A DNA stretch of 64,000 nt, taken from NCBI RefSeq assembly GCF_042679085.1, contig NZ_JBHTLQ010000020.1, positions 3,160-67,159 on the forward strand, written 5' to 3'. Shown piece by piece: positions 7,497 through 17,541 of the stretch. The DNA is from Phenylobacterium conjunctum. Its GTDB lineage: Bacteria > Pseudomonadota > Alphaproteobacteria > Caulobacterales > Caulobacteraceae. How positions within the stretch are numbered: position 1 is the first letter of the stretch; every line of letters begins with the position of its first letter. The notes under the pieces were generated by a model. That model saw only the letters and a list, made by a program, of their open reading frames with translations, was not told the DNA's origin and did not search any database. The position numbers and the translations under genes are program-made.

Positions 7497-7786
7497 CGGC
7501 GGCCCTCCAACAGGTTGGACGGGGCGAGGTGGGCGCCACTGGAGAAGGCGCCATCGTGCTGCGGCGCCAGCGCGGCCGAGGCGGCGACCGCTCCGCCCGC
7601 CGTCAAGCCCATCGCCAGGGCGAGGCTCACCGAGGCGAAGCGAACCGGCGCGAGCGCGGCGAGCGCGCGCGCGTCGCGCCGACGCGCTGCGATGCTGCGG
7701 CCGATCCGCGCCTCCAGTCCGTCCAAGGAACGGTCAGCCGGGGCCGCCGCCAATCGATCGACCAGCTCGTCCAAGCGTTCGCTCAT
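7493..7786 (-). CDS. Small anti-sigma-like membrane protein, CnrY position
   Basis: 97 aa: a cytoplasmic N-terminal half (ERLDELVDRLAAAPADRSLD) able to cap a sigma factor, one transmembrane helix (SVSLALAMGLTAGGAVAAS) and a short periplasmic tail. Its size and topology match CnrY-type anti-sigma proteins; sequence similarity is weak in that family, so the call rests on topology and operon position. Confidence 0.7.
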   Translation of the reverse strand: MSERLDELVDRLAAAPADRSLDGLEARIGRSIAARRRDARALAALAPVRFASVSLALAMGLTAGGAVAASAALAPQHDGAFSSGAHLAPSNLLEGRR

Positions 7787-7811
7787 GTGAAATCCTTCAA
7801 GGTCGCCCCTA

Positions 7812-7826
7812 GGAACTATACGTTCC
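7812..7826. promoter_or_regulatory. GGAAC-N5-GTTCC inverted repeat upstream of the ECF operon
   Basis: GGAACTATACGTTCC lies 26 bp upstream of the anti-sigma gene. GGAAC is a typical ECF -35 element, so this could be the self-activated promoter of the operon. The matching -10 is not obvious. Confidence 0.35.
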
Positions 7827-7914
7827 AGCCCGGCCTAACCCCTAAAGGATCATTGGACGACGCGCACGACGAGCCGCCGTCGACCGTCGGGACTCGCCGC
7901 CGCACCCGTTGGGA

Positions 7915-8316
7915 TCAGCCGCCGTGCGCTTTGAGCCAGGCCTGGAGTTCGGCCTTGCCCTTGGTGTTCTCGTCGATCGTCTGCTGGGCGATCATCTTGG
8001 CGTCCGCATCGCTCCCGTGCCGAAGCTGGATCTGCGCCATGTCGATGGCGCCTTGGTGGTGGGCCATCATCTTGCGGGCGAATGTCACGTCGGGCGTGGA
8101 GCCCTTCGCGCTCATCATCGCCTGATCCATCTTCTTGATGGCCGCCATGTAGTCGTTCATGGCCATCATATTGTGATCGCCCTTCATGCCCTTCATCCCC
8201 GGCATGGCGCTGTGGTCCATCCCCTTCATGGGGCCTTGATTCGATTGGGCCGACGCCGTGGCCGCCCCGACCGAGAGCGCCGCGATCGCCGCGAGGATCG
8301 TCGTTGTCTTTCGCAT
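7915..8316 (-). CDS. Exported DUF305 protein, Met/His-rich
   Basis: 133 aa with a Sec signal (TTILAAIAALSVGAATASA) and a Met-rich N-terminal linker (MKGMDHSAMPGMKGMKGDH), then the DUF305 four-helix domain with the signature FARKMMAHHQGAIDMAQ. Such ferritin-like periplasmic proteins accompany copper resistance genes and are thought to bind metal. The start at 8316 is supported by the signal peptide and an AGAGAAG ribosome-binding site. It is divergent from copA. Confidence 0.88.
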   Translation of the reverse strand: MRKTTTILAAIAALSVGAATASAQSNQGPMKGMDHSAMPGMKGMKGDHNMMAMNDYMAAIKKMDQAMMSAKGSTPDVTFARKMMAHHQGAIDMAQIQLRHGSDADAKMIAQQTIDENTKGKAELQAWLKAHGG

Positions 8317-8429
8317 CTTCTCTGTTCCGTCCTGACATTGAGGCGCGACCTTGGCCACTCGCCTGGTCACGAACGCGAATAGAACCGCCACAACCGGACT
8401 TCGTTGCTTGAACCCCGCAAAGGGTCGCA

Positions 8430-8460
8430 AGCCAAAGGCCTCCCATGATTGGAGGGTCGC
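8430..8460 (-). promoter_or_regulatory. Weak CueR-like box upstream of the DUF305 gene
   Basis: On the minus strand GCGACC, 19 bp containing the interrupted repeat CCTCCAAT-C-ATGGGAGG, then TTGGCT. It resembles the copA and copZ operators (CTTCCCAT-N-ATGGGAAG) but both promoter hexamers are degenerate and the leader would be over 100 nt. Confidence 0.3.
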
Positions 8461-8583
8461 GCGATGCGCGTCGCCTGTTTCTTGGCCATGACTTTGCGCG
8501 CGCTTCCAGAGCGCGACGGCAGGCAAAGCCCTGAGGGGCGTGCTTGCGCTCGCGCGTATCCCAAGAACAGCACCGACGGAGCC

Positions 8584-8614
8584 TTGACCTTCCCATGATG
8601 GGAAGCCCTATCTG
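8584..8614 (+). promoter_or_regulatory. CueR-type promoter of copA
   Basis: TTGACC and TATCTG are separated by 19 bp, the overlong spacer typical of MerR-activated promoters. Inside it is the perfect inverted repeat CTTCCCAT-G-ATGGGAAG (8589-8605). ATG of copA follows 30 bp later. The same arrangement precedes copZ at 12690-12720. Confidence 0.88.
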
Positions 8615-8643
8615 AGTTGGGCATCGGAAGAAGGAACCCTGCG

Positions 8644-11126
<2,483 letters not shown>

Positions 11127-11130
<4 letters not shown>

Positions 11131-11564
11131 ACATCGGCCAGGCTGCGCGCGCCTCCGGCGTGTCCGCGAAGATGATCCGCTACTACGAGCAGATCGGACT
11201 GATCCGGCCGGCCGAGCGCACCGACAGCAACTACCGCAGCTTCAGCGAACGCGACGTCAACGATCTGCGCTTCATCAAACGCGGCCGTTCGCTGGGCTTC
11301 TCGGTCGAGGAGATCACCAATCTTCTGTCCCTTTGGCGCGACCACACCCGTCCGAGCCGAGAGGTGAAGGCGATCGCCGACGCCCACGTCTCGGACCTGC
11401 GGGCGCGAATCGCCGAGATGCAGGCCATGGCCGACACGCTGACGGCGCTCTCGGAGGGTTGCGCCGGCGACGAGCGCTCTGACTGTCCAATCCTCAGCGA
11501 CCTTGCCGAGGGGCCCAAGCCGCGCGCGGCCCGGATCGCAGACCACGACGGGGCGAGCTCGTGA
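11127..11564 (+). CDS. cueR: MerR-family copper regulator CueR
   Basis: 145 aa. Winged helix-turn-helix (MNIGQAARASGVSAKMIRYY), long dimerisation helix and the copper loop CAGDERSDC, whose two cysteines are spaced as in E. coli CueR (Cys112/Cys120). It should activate copA and copZ by untwisting their 19-bp promoters when Cu(I), Ag(I) or Au(I) binds. Start codon overlaps the copA stop (ATGA), so the operon is self-amplifying. Confidence 0.95.
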
Positions 11565-11977
11565 TGCGCCGGGGCTGGCTCTTGGCGCTGACCCTCTGGC
11601 CCACTGCAAGCCAGGCGGGCCCGGCCGACTATCGGTTCGAAGCCGTGGCGCCCGTTGTCGAACGTGGCGTGGGCGTGCCGATCAAGATCCAGGTCTGGTC
11701 GCGCGCAGGCGCGGTCCTGGTTGGGGGCGTGGACATGGGAGAGGCGCGGGTCGACCGGTCGCCAGAAGGTCAGCTCGGAGGGGCCCTGCCGGCGTTCTTC
11801 ACACCGAGCCTGGAATACGGGACCTACAACTTCCGCGCCGACCTGCCGACCGATGGGATCTGGGCGCTCAAGTTTATCGCTCGCATTCCGGGAGAGGCTC
11901 AGCCAATCACCGGGAGCGTCACCTTCAAGGTGGTGGGCCGGATCGTGGCCAATAAGCCGCCGGGACGGCGGCCCTAG
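11564..11977 (+). CDS. Exported FixH/YtkA-like small protein
   Basis: 137 aa; the ATG at 11564 overlaps the cueR stop (TGATG). A short signal peptide (RGWLLALTLWPTASQA) precedes an Ig-like beta domain (YGTYNFRADLPTDGIWALKF). FixH/YtkA-like domains occur in periplasmic proteins of copper resistance and copper-oxidase assembly. Operon position with copA-cueR supports a copper role; the biochemical role is not evident. Confidence 0.7.
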   Translation: MRRGWLLALTLWPTASQAGPADYRFEAVAPVVERGVGVPIKIQVWSRAGAVLVGGVDMGEARVDRSPEGQLGGALPAFFTPSLEYGTYNFRADLPTDGIWALKFIARIPGEAQPITGSVTFKVVGRIVANKPPGRRP

Positions 11978-12003
11978 TCTGGCGCGCCGTCCCGCGGACC
12001 GTC

Positions 12004-12330
12004 CTATTTGGGTTGAATAGCCACCACTTCGGGGGTGGCTCCCGGCTTCACGGTGAAGCTGACTTGCTGGCCCACCTTGAGCCCTTGCAAGAGGGCGGGG
12101 TCAGCCTTGAACGGCATCGTCATCGCCGGCCAGCCGAGAGTCGCAATCGGGCCGTGCTGCAGCGTCACGGAGCCCGCCTTGGCATCGAGCTTCTTGATCA
12201 CACCCGCGCCTTGGGCGCCGGCGGCGGCCGGCTGACCCATGCCCGGCATCTTGCTCATGTCGTGGCCAGCCTGGGCGAAGGCGGGGCCGCCGAGGGCGAG
12301 CGCCGCGACGGTGGCGAGTAGCAACTTCAT
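12004..12330 (-). CDS. cusF: Periplasmic CusF-like copper chaperone
   Basis: 108 aa: Sec signal (MKLLLATVAALALGGPAFA), a Met/His stretch (GHDMSKMPGM), then the CusF beta-barrel with the diagnostic copper site LGWPAMTMPF (Trp and two Met; His from LQHGPIATLG). CusF hands Cu(I)/Ag(I) to CusB. AGGAG precedes the ATG at 12330. It is convergent with the copA operon. The same domain is fused to CusB at 29231 and appears degenerate at 46603. Confidence 0.9.
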   Translation of the reverse strand: MKLLLATVAALALGGPAFAQAGHDMSKMPGMGQPAAAGAQGAGVIKKLDAKAGSVTLQHGPIATLGWPAMTMPFKADPALLQGLKVGQQVSFTVKPGATPEVVAIQPK

Positions 12331-12456
12331 CCGAATCTCCTGGTCTTGCACAAAGGGAAAGAGGCGCGGGGCCTCACAGGTCATCTCGCTAGGATTACGC
12401 ACGACGGACGTCGCGGCCCTCAACCGGCGCGTCTCACCGCCGGGGTGGGGCGGCGA

Positions 12457-12654
12457 TTAAGCCGCCGCAGCGACGTAGCCGGCGTCCGCTATCGCCCGGA
12501 TGACCGCCTGTGGGTCTGCAGCGGTTTCGGCCTCGACCCGCTTGGCGCTCAGGTCCACGCGCACGTCCGCTTTCGGATCGACGCTCTTCACGGCGTCGGT
12601 CACCGACCGCACGCAGTGCCCGCAAGTCATGCCCTCAATGTTTAGGCGAAGCAT
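12457..12654 (-). CDS. copZ: Cytoplasmic copper chaperone CopZ
   Basis: 65 aa, a single HMA domain with GMTCGHC near the N-terminus. Delivers Cu(I) to the N-terminal domains of CopA and to CueR. It has its own CueR-type promoter (12690-12720), so it is induced together with copA. Confidence 0.93.
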   Translation of the reverse strand: MLRLNIEGMTCGHCVRSVTDAVKSVDPKADVRVDLSAKRVEAETAADPQAVIRAIADAGYVAAAA

Positions 12655-12689
12655 ATCTCATCTCCTCGTTTCGGTTCACTTCGCCCCGG

Positions 12690-12720
12690 AACATAGGGAT
12701 TCCCACGGTGGGAAGGTCAA
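12690..12720 (-). promoter_or_regulatory. CueR-type promoter of copZ
   Basis: On the minus strand TTGACC, a 19-bp spacer with the inverted repeat TTCCCAC-C-GTGGGAA, then TATGTT. It matches the copA operator almost base for base in the arms. Confidence 0.88.
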
Positions 12721-12861
12721 GGGCAGCCGCTGTAAGTAAATGCGGGCAACCCTCCAAGGATAGTAAGCTTCTGTCTTTTCTCAGTAATCCGCCCTTTCTG
12801 CGGAACTCCGTCAGGCACTGCCGGTTCACGACCATGACCCCGAAGCCAGAGGAGAATTGCC

Positions 12862-13275
12862 ATGCACGTCCAGCAGATGATCGCGACCCACCCCGACGTT
12901 CAGGGGAACACCAACGAGGCCCTGATCCGGTGCATCGAGGCCTGCTACGAATGCGCCCAGACCTGCACGAGCTGCGCCGACGCCTGTCTGGCGGAGGACA
13001 TGGTCAAGGACTTGGTCCAGTGCATCCGCCTCAATCTCGACTGCGCCGACGTGTGCGCGGCGACAGGATCGGTCGCGTCACGGCGGAGCGGGAGCAACGA
13101 GCTGGTGATCAAGCGGATGATCGAGACCTGCGCCGAAGCTTGCCGGCTCTGCGGTGAAGAATGCGAAAAGCACGCGCAGATGCACGACCATTGCCGCATC
13201 TGCGCTGAGGCCTGCCGGCGGTGCGAGCAGGCGTGCCAAGAGGCCGCTGACACCATTACGCCAACGCTGCAATAG
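12862..13275 (+). CDS. Cysteine-rich four-helix-bundle copper storage protein, Csp3-like
   Basis: 137 aa with 18 cysteines arranged in helical CxxxC-type patterns (CIEACYECAQTCTSCADAC is the densest run). No signal peptide, so cytosolic, as Csp3 is. Csp proteins bind many Cu(I) ions along the inside of a four-helix bundle. It is divergent from copZ. AGGAGAA precedes the ATG. A His-rich stretch (HAQMHDHC) near residue 110 matches the position where the bundle mouth has histidines in this family. Confidence 0.9.
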   Translation: MHVQQMIATHPDVQGNTNEALIRCIEACYECAQTCTSCADACLAEDMVKDLVQCIRLNLDCADVCAATGSVASRRSGSNELVIKRMIETCAEACRLCGEECEKHAQMHDHCRICAEACRRCEQACQEAADTITPTLQ

Positions 13276-13293
13276 CGCCTGCTGATTGAGGCG

Positions 13294-13869
13294 TCAGCCG
13301 CGCGCCACGGGCCGCAGGCCGTCCAGCGTCACCTCGACGAGCCGGCTGACCGCGGCCTTGGTCGGCAAGGCGCCCGCGGCGGTGAGGGCGTGCAGGCAGT
13401 AGCTGGCCAGTTCGTCCGGGGCGATGTCGGACCGCAGCGCCCCGCTTTCGGCGCCCTCCGCCAGGAGTTCCCCGACGAGGTCGCGCAGGCGTTGATGCGC
13501 GCGGACAACATGGTCGCCTCGATGCAGCAGCGCCGCCAGGTCGGCGTCGTGGCGTTGGTGCGAAATCATCGCGAAGGCCATGAGCACCGCCTTCAGCCGC
13601 TCGCCGATATCGCCGCCCTGGTCGCGGATCCGGGTCAGCTGGTGCAGGTGGGCGCCGATCTGGCGCTCGTGCCAGGCCGTCAGGATCGCCTCGATGTCCG
13701 GGAAATACTTGTAGAGCGTGGCGCGCCCGATGCCGGTGGCCTCGGCGATCTTCGACATGGTCACCGACGCCAGCCCGTGTTCGGCCACCAGCGCCGCCGT
13801 GGCGTCCAGGGTGGCATGACGCACCGCCTCGCGGTGGCTTTCGATCGTATCGTTCCAGAGTCTCGGCAC
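13294..13869 (-). CDS. TetR family transcriptional regulator
   Basis: About 191 aa from a GTG at 13869. The N-terminal helix-turn-helix is clear (LVAEHGLASVTMSKIAEATG, then RATLYKYFPDIEAILTAWHE). The ligand domain is helical and gives no hint of the ligand. A CGAGACA-N3-TGTCTCG repeat lies in the divergent promoter region and is the probable operator. Confidence 0.9.
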   Translation of the reverse strand: MPRLWNDTIESHREAVRHATLDATAALVAEHGLASVTMSKIAEATGIGRATLYKYFPDIEAILTAWHERQIGAHLHQLTRIRDQGGDIGERLKAVLMAFAMISHQRHDADLAALLHRGDHVVRAHQRLRDLVGELLAEGAESGALRSDIAPDELASYCLHALTAAGALPTKAAVSRLVEVTLDGLRPVARG

Positions 13870-13916
13870 CCGGCCACCATAGGCGCTCCGACTGGTCTGT
13901 CGATATGCGAGACGGA

Positions 13917-13948
13917 TTGACTCTAGCGAGACATACTGTCTCGATAAA
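13917..13948 (+). promoter_or_regulatory. Promoter of the two-gene membrane operon with embedded TetR operator
   Basis: TTGACT (13917-13922) is followed after 20 bp by GATAAA (13943-13948; TCGATA at 13941 with an 18-bp spacer is an alternative). The inverted repeat CGAGACA-TAC-TGTCTCG (13927-13943) fills the spacer, so TetR binding would block polymerase. Confidence 0.6.
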
Positions 13949-13985
13949 GGGCGAGGGTGAAACAACCCCGCTTGAGAGACAGGCC

Positions 13986-14192
13986 ATGGCCGAACCCGCC
14001 GACAGACCAAATGATGACCCTGCCCGCCGGGCGTCTGCGCCGGGTGCGCCGCGCTGGGTCAAGGTGTTCGGCCTTATCGTCGCCGCCCTGGCCCTTCTGT
14101 TCGCGGCCCTGCATCTCACCGGCCTGCCCCCAGGTGCACACGGGGTCCACGGTGCGCACGCGGGGGCCGCGAGGACCGGGGCGGCGTCGTGA
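13986..14192 (+). CDS. Small single-pass membrane protein
   Basis: 68 aa from the ATG at 13986: a soluble N-terminus rich in Ala/Pro/Asp, one membrane helix (FGLIVAALALLFAALHLTGL) and a Gly/His tail (GAHGVHGAHAG). It overlaps the next gene (GTGA), so the two are probably co-expressed and under TetR control. Function unknown; the His tail might bind metal. Confidence 0.6.
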   Translation: MAEPADRPNDDPARRASAPGAPRWVKVFGLIVAALALLFAALHLTGLPPGAHGVHGAHAGAARTGAAS

Positions 14193-14710
14193 CCCTGACG
14201 CCGGCTCAGCGCAAGCTCGTCCTCACCGTGCATGTGATGACCTCGGTCGGCCTGCTCGGTGCGATCGCGGCGTTCCTGGCGCTGGCCATCCTGGGTGTCG
14301 CCGCGGCGGACGAGCAGACCCAGCGCGGCGTCTATCCCGCCATGGCGTTGGTCGCGCGGGCCGTGATCCTCCCCCTGGCCGCCGCGGCCCTGGCGATCGG
14401 GCTCGTCCAGGCGCTGTGCACGCCTTGGGGGCTCATCCGCCACTACTGGGTGTTGCTCAAGTTGATGCTGACGAGCTTCGCGACCGCGATCCTGCTGATC
14501 AAGATGCGGATGATCGGCGACGCGGCGCGGCTGGCGAGCGACTTCGCGGTGTCCCGCGCCGAGCTGAGCAGCCTGGGCGTTCAGCTTCTGGTCCATGCCG
14601 CCGGCGGCTTGGCGGTGCTGCTCGTCCCGGCCGTGCTGTCAATCTACAAGCCGCCTGGTCTCACGCCCTATGGCTTCCGTCGCCAGCAGGGGTGCCGCGC
14701 AGGGTCCTGA
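14189..14710 (+). CDS. Four-helix integral membrane protein (DUF2269-like)
   Basis: 173 aa from a GTG overlapping the preceding stop. Four hydrophobic helices (first VMTSVGLLGAIAAFLALAIL) with conserved-looking His residues (TVHVM, RHYWVLLK). Resembles DUF2269-type membrane proteins. It could work with the small protein upstream; no activity is known to me. Confidence 0.65.
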   Translation: MTLTPAQRKLVLTVHVMTSVGLLGAIAAFLALAILGVAAADEQTQRGVYPAMALVARAVILPLAAAALAIGLVQALCTPWGLIRHYWVLLKLMLTSFATAILLIKMRMIGDAARLASDFAVSRAELSSLGVQLLVHAAGGLAVLLVPAVLSIYKPPGLTPYGFRRQQGCRAGS

Positions 14711-14721
14711 GGCGGCGGCAT

Positions 14722-15837
14722 CTATCGCCGCGCCAGGGCGACCTCGGCCACGCGGCCCGCCAGGGCGGCGCGTCGGCGCATGAAGGGCACGCCATGGCGC
14801 CGCATGGCCTCGCGGGCGGGACGCTCGACGAGGTGATGGACCACCATGGCCGCCGGGACGACGCCGACGAACAGGACCGCCCAGAGCAAGGGCGGCAGGG
14901 TCTCGCCGGAGAGGCCGAGCAGCTTCCTGGCGCCATGCTCGAAGACCAGCTGCCAGGGGATGCAGACCATGTAGACGGCGAAGCTGACCTCGCCCAGATA
15001 GACCCAGAGCGGGGCCGTCAGCAGCCGCGATCCCGTGCTGGCTAGGCTTCCCAAGCTCAGGATCAGCGCCCCGAACAGGCAGACGCTCAGCCAGTCGGGC
15101 GCGCCGACGAAGGCGCAGGCCGCTATGGCCGCGACCGAGCCGAGCACGCCGGTGACGGCAGCACGTGGAGACCGGATGACGTCCGACCGCCACAGCAGCC
15201 AGACCGCGCAGCCGAGCACGAAACAGGGCACGATCCGCAGCGCGCCCCAGGCGATGGTCGCCCGGGTAAGCGGGAAGCCGGCGACCTGCTGGAAACCGAT
15301 GTTCAGGCCGATGACAAGCAGGACGGCCAGCGCGATGGCGACCCAGGGGCGGGTGCGCAGCGGCCAGATCACGAAGGCGAAGACCGGGAAGGTCAGATAG
15401 GCGAACCACTCGGCCGAGATCGACCAGGAGGGATGGTTCCAGCCGCCCGCCAGGCCTAGGCCCCAGGCCTGGGTAAGCGTTAGGTGCGCGGGCAACGACG
15501 ACCAGGCGAGCACCTTGTCGCCGGCGTCGACACCGGCGATGGCCGCCGCGGCGACCACCAGGCCAAGGCCTGCGAGGGTGGCCAGATGGACCGGGTAGAT
15601 GCGCGCCAGACGCGCCCACAGGAAGTCGGGATAGCGGAACCGCCGCTCACCGAACGACTGCATGTAGACATGGCTGAGGATGAAGCCGGAGAGCACGAAG
15701 AACAGCTCGACCCCTAGATAGCCCTTGGCGATCAGGGCGGGCATGCCCAGGCCGAGGCTCGGCGTGAAGTGGAAGGCGACCACCCACATCGCCGCGAAGA
15801 AGCGCATGGCGGTGAGGGGCTTGAGGTTCTGAGGCAT
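14722..15837 (-). CDS. Acyltransferase 3 family membrane protein (OafA/YrhL-like)
   Basis: 371 aa from the ATG at 15837 (an in-frame start 33 codons upstream is possible). The N-terminus has the family signature with the catalytic-type His (MWVVAFHFTPSLGL), followed by FFVLSGFILSHVY and about ten membrane helices. WSISAEWFAYLTFPVF matches the second conserved block. These proteins O-acylate sugars of the cell surface or exopolysaccharides. A relative lies at 23122-24300. It is convergent with the four-helix membrane gene. Confidence 0.9.
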   Translation of the reverse strand: MPQNLKPLTAMRFFAAMWVVAFHFTPSLGLGMPALIAKGYLGVELFFVLSGFILSHVYMQSFGERRFRYPDFLWARLARIYPVHLATLAGLGLVVAAAAIAGVDAGDKVLAWSSLPAHLTLTQAWGLGLAGGWNHPSWSISAEWFAYLTFPVFAFVIWPLRTRPWVAIALAVLLVIGLNIGFQQVAGFPLTRATIAWGALRIVPCFVLGCAVWLLWRSDVIRSPRAAVTGVLGSVAAIAACAFVGAPDWLSVCLFGALILSLGSLASTGSRLLTAPLWVYLGEVSFAVYMVCIPWQLVFEHGARKLLGLSGETLPPLLWAVLFVGVVPAAMVVHHLVERPAREAMRRHGVPFMRRRAALAGRVAEVALARR

Positions 15838-16127
15838 GGGACCGGTCCGGATGCTGGCAAGGCCATCCTCGGTCAGCGATCCTAACATTCCGCAAATGCA
15901 GCCTCGCCGGGTCGAGAATAGAGACCGCGCCGACAAGCGTTCCAGTCGTGGAAAGGATGTCTATCGCGACGGCGACGAAACATCGTCCGTGAGCAACAAA
16001 GCACCCCTCGACCAGCTTTGCTGGAGGAACGGTCTGGTCCGTCTTGCTGTTTGCAGACCGGAGGCTGGTCAGATTCTCGTGTCGACCAACTTATCACACC
16101 ATAACAGTACAACCGTTGGAAGGTACG

Positions 16128-17510
16128 ATGGTAAATTCAAACAATAATAGCCTGCGCGGCTCGGACGCGGTCCATGAGACCTTTGGTGAGTACGACCTGT
16201 TCATCGGCCGGCCGAACAGCAACTTCCATTCCAGCAGCATGCCGATGAGCGCCCAATTCGGCCGTAACGGAGCGGATTTCCTGACCGGCGGGGCGATGGA
16301 TGATGATCTGATGGGCGGCCGCGGTACGGACGTCTTGAACGGCGGCGGCGGCGCCGATCACCTCGACGGCGGGGACGGCTCGGACTTTCTGACCGGCGGG
16401 GCCATGGACGACGCGCTCCGCGGCGGCGACGGTCGCGATTTCCTGGATGAGGGTGACGGCCATGGTGACCTCGAGGGCGGGAGGGGTGACGACTTCCTGC
16501 GTGGCGGGCGCGGCGCCGATGCGTTCGCGGTCGACCCGACGAGTGGCCACGACATCATCTATGACTTCAAGCCGGGCGGTCCGATGTTCGACCACCTGGC
16601 GATACGCGACATCAAGCCTGAGGACCTGCGGTTCGCAGACACCATCTTCGGCGTGAAGATCAGTTGGAACAACGACCAGGGATCGGTCCTCCTGGTCGGT
16701 GTGCAGAAGAACGAGCTGGCGCAGAGCGACTTCATGTTCGCAGACGACCGCTATCTGCTGCAGCCAACCGATGCCTCTGCAGACCGCCTGACGGCGATCA
16801 GCTTCGCCAAGGACGAAGGGGGCGCGCTCACCGCGCCGCCGGCGGCCGGCAACACCGCCGCCGAGACCTTCGATTTTGACGATTTCCACGTGCAGAAGGG
16901 CGCCGAAGCCGCCGATGTGATGCAGGCCACTGGCGATCGCGACGCCTTCTTCGGACTCGGCGGCGACGACAAGCTGTTCGGCGGCGCCAACGACGATCAC
17001 CTAGCCGGTGACGGCGGAGCCGACACCTTGGACGGCGGCGACGGCATGGACGATTTGCGTGGCGGCGCTGGAAACGATCAGCTCTACGGGGGCGCCATGG
17101 CGGACAACCTGATGGGCGACGACGGTGACGACCAGCTGTTCGGCGGCGGCGGTCACGACATGATCGATGGCGGCGCCGGAAACGACACCTTGAACGGCGG
17201 CGACGGCGCTGACGCCTACATCGTCACCCCGACCAGTGGGCGGGATGTGGTGGTCGCCGGATTCGACGCCGGGCCGGGAGCCTTCGACCACATCGCCTTC
17301 GAAGGCGGCATCATGCCGAACCAGGTCCAGGTGGCCGACACCGCTCAAGGCGCGCTCGTCACCTGGGGCACGAGTGCGTCGATCCTGCTGGTGGGCATTA
17401 CGACCGCGCAGATGTCGCAAGACGACTTCATGTTCAGCGACGTCGAGGGCGGCGGCTACGTGAACAATGCGCTGATCCAGACGGCCGGCACGGACTTCCT
17501 CTTCGTCTGA
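16128..17510 (+). CDS. RTX calcium-binding secreted protein with internal duplication
   Basis: 460 aa; GGAAGG precedes the ATG at 16128. Tandem nonapeptide repeats of GGxGxDxLxGG type bind Ca2+ in a beta-roll (FLTGGAMDDDLMGGRG, ADHLDGGDGSDFLTGG). The protein has two similar halves: each is a repeat block followed by a module containing PTSG and FDH and ending DFMF (TSGHDIIYDF / MFDHLAI and TSGRDVVVAGF / AFDHIAF). No signal peptide and a hydrophobic-acidic C-terminus (TDFLFV) fit type I secretion. No ABC transporter or membrane-fusion gene for it is nearby. Confidence 0.88.
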   Translation: MVNSNNNSLRGSDAVHETFGEYDLFIGRPNSNFHSSSMPMSAQFGRNGADFLTGGAMDDDLMGGRGTDVLNGGGGADHLDGGDGSDFLTGGAMDDALRGGDGRDFLDEGDGHGDLEGGRGDDFLRGGRGADAFAVDPTSGHDIIYDFKPGGPMFDHLAIRDIKPEDLRFADTIFGVKISWNNDQGSVLLVGVQKNELAQSDFMFADDRYLLQPTDASADRLTAISFAKDEGGALTAPPAAGNTAAETFDFDDFHVQKGAEAADVMQATGDRDAFFGLGGDDKLFGGANDDHLAGDGGADTLDGGDGMDDLRGGAGNDQLYGGAMADNLMGDDGDDQLFGGGGHDMIDGGAGNDTLNGGDGADAYIVTPTSGRDVVVAGFDAGPGAFDHIAFEGGIMPNQVQVADTAQGALVTWGTSASILLVGITTAQMSQDDFMFSDVEGGGYVNNALIQTAGTDFLFV

Positions 17511-17518
17511 CCTTCCTC

Positions 17519-17541
17519 GGGCGGGCCTTAGCGGCCTGCCC
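17519..17541. terminator. Hairpin shared by convergent RTX and methyltransferase genes
   Basis: GGGCGGGCC (17519-17527), loop TTAGC, GGCCTGCCC (17533-17541), a 9-bp stem with one wobble pair that includes the methyltransferase stop codon. It lies between the two convergent stops and could terminate both transcripts. Confidence 0.55.

Noticed and set aside
13256..14596. 446-codon minus-strand frame over the TetR and membrane genes
   Set aside because: Conflicts with genes supported by clear domains and by GTGA overlap.
15940..15953. TTCCA-GTCG-TGGAA repeat upstream of the RTX gene
   Set aside because: Five-bp arms are expected by chance at this length.
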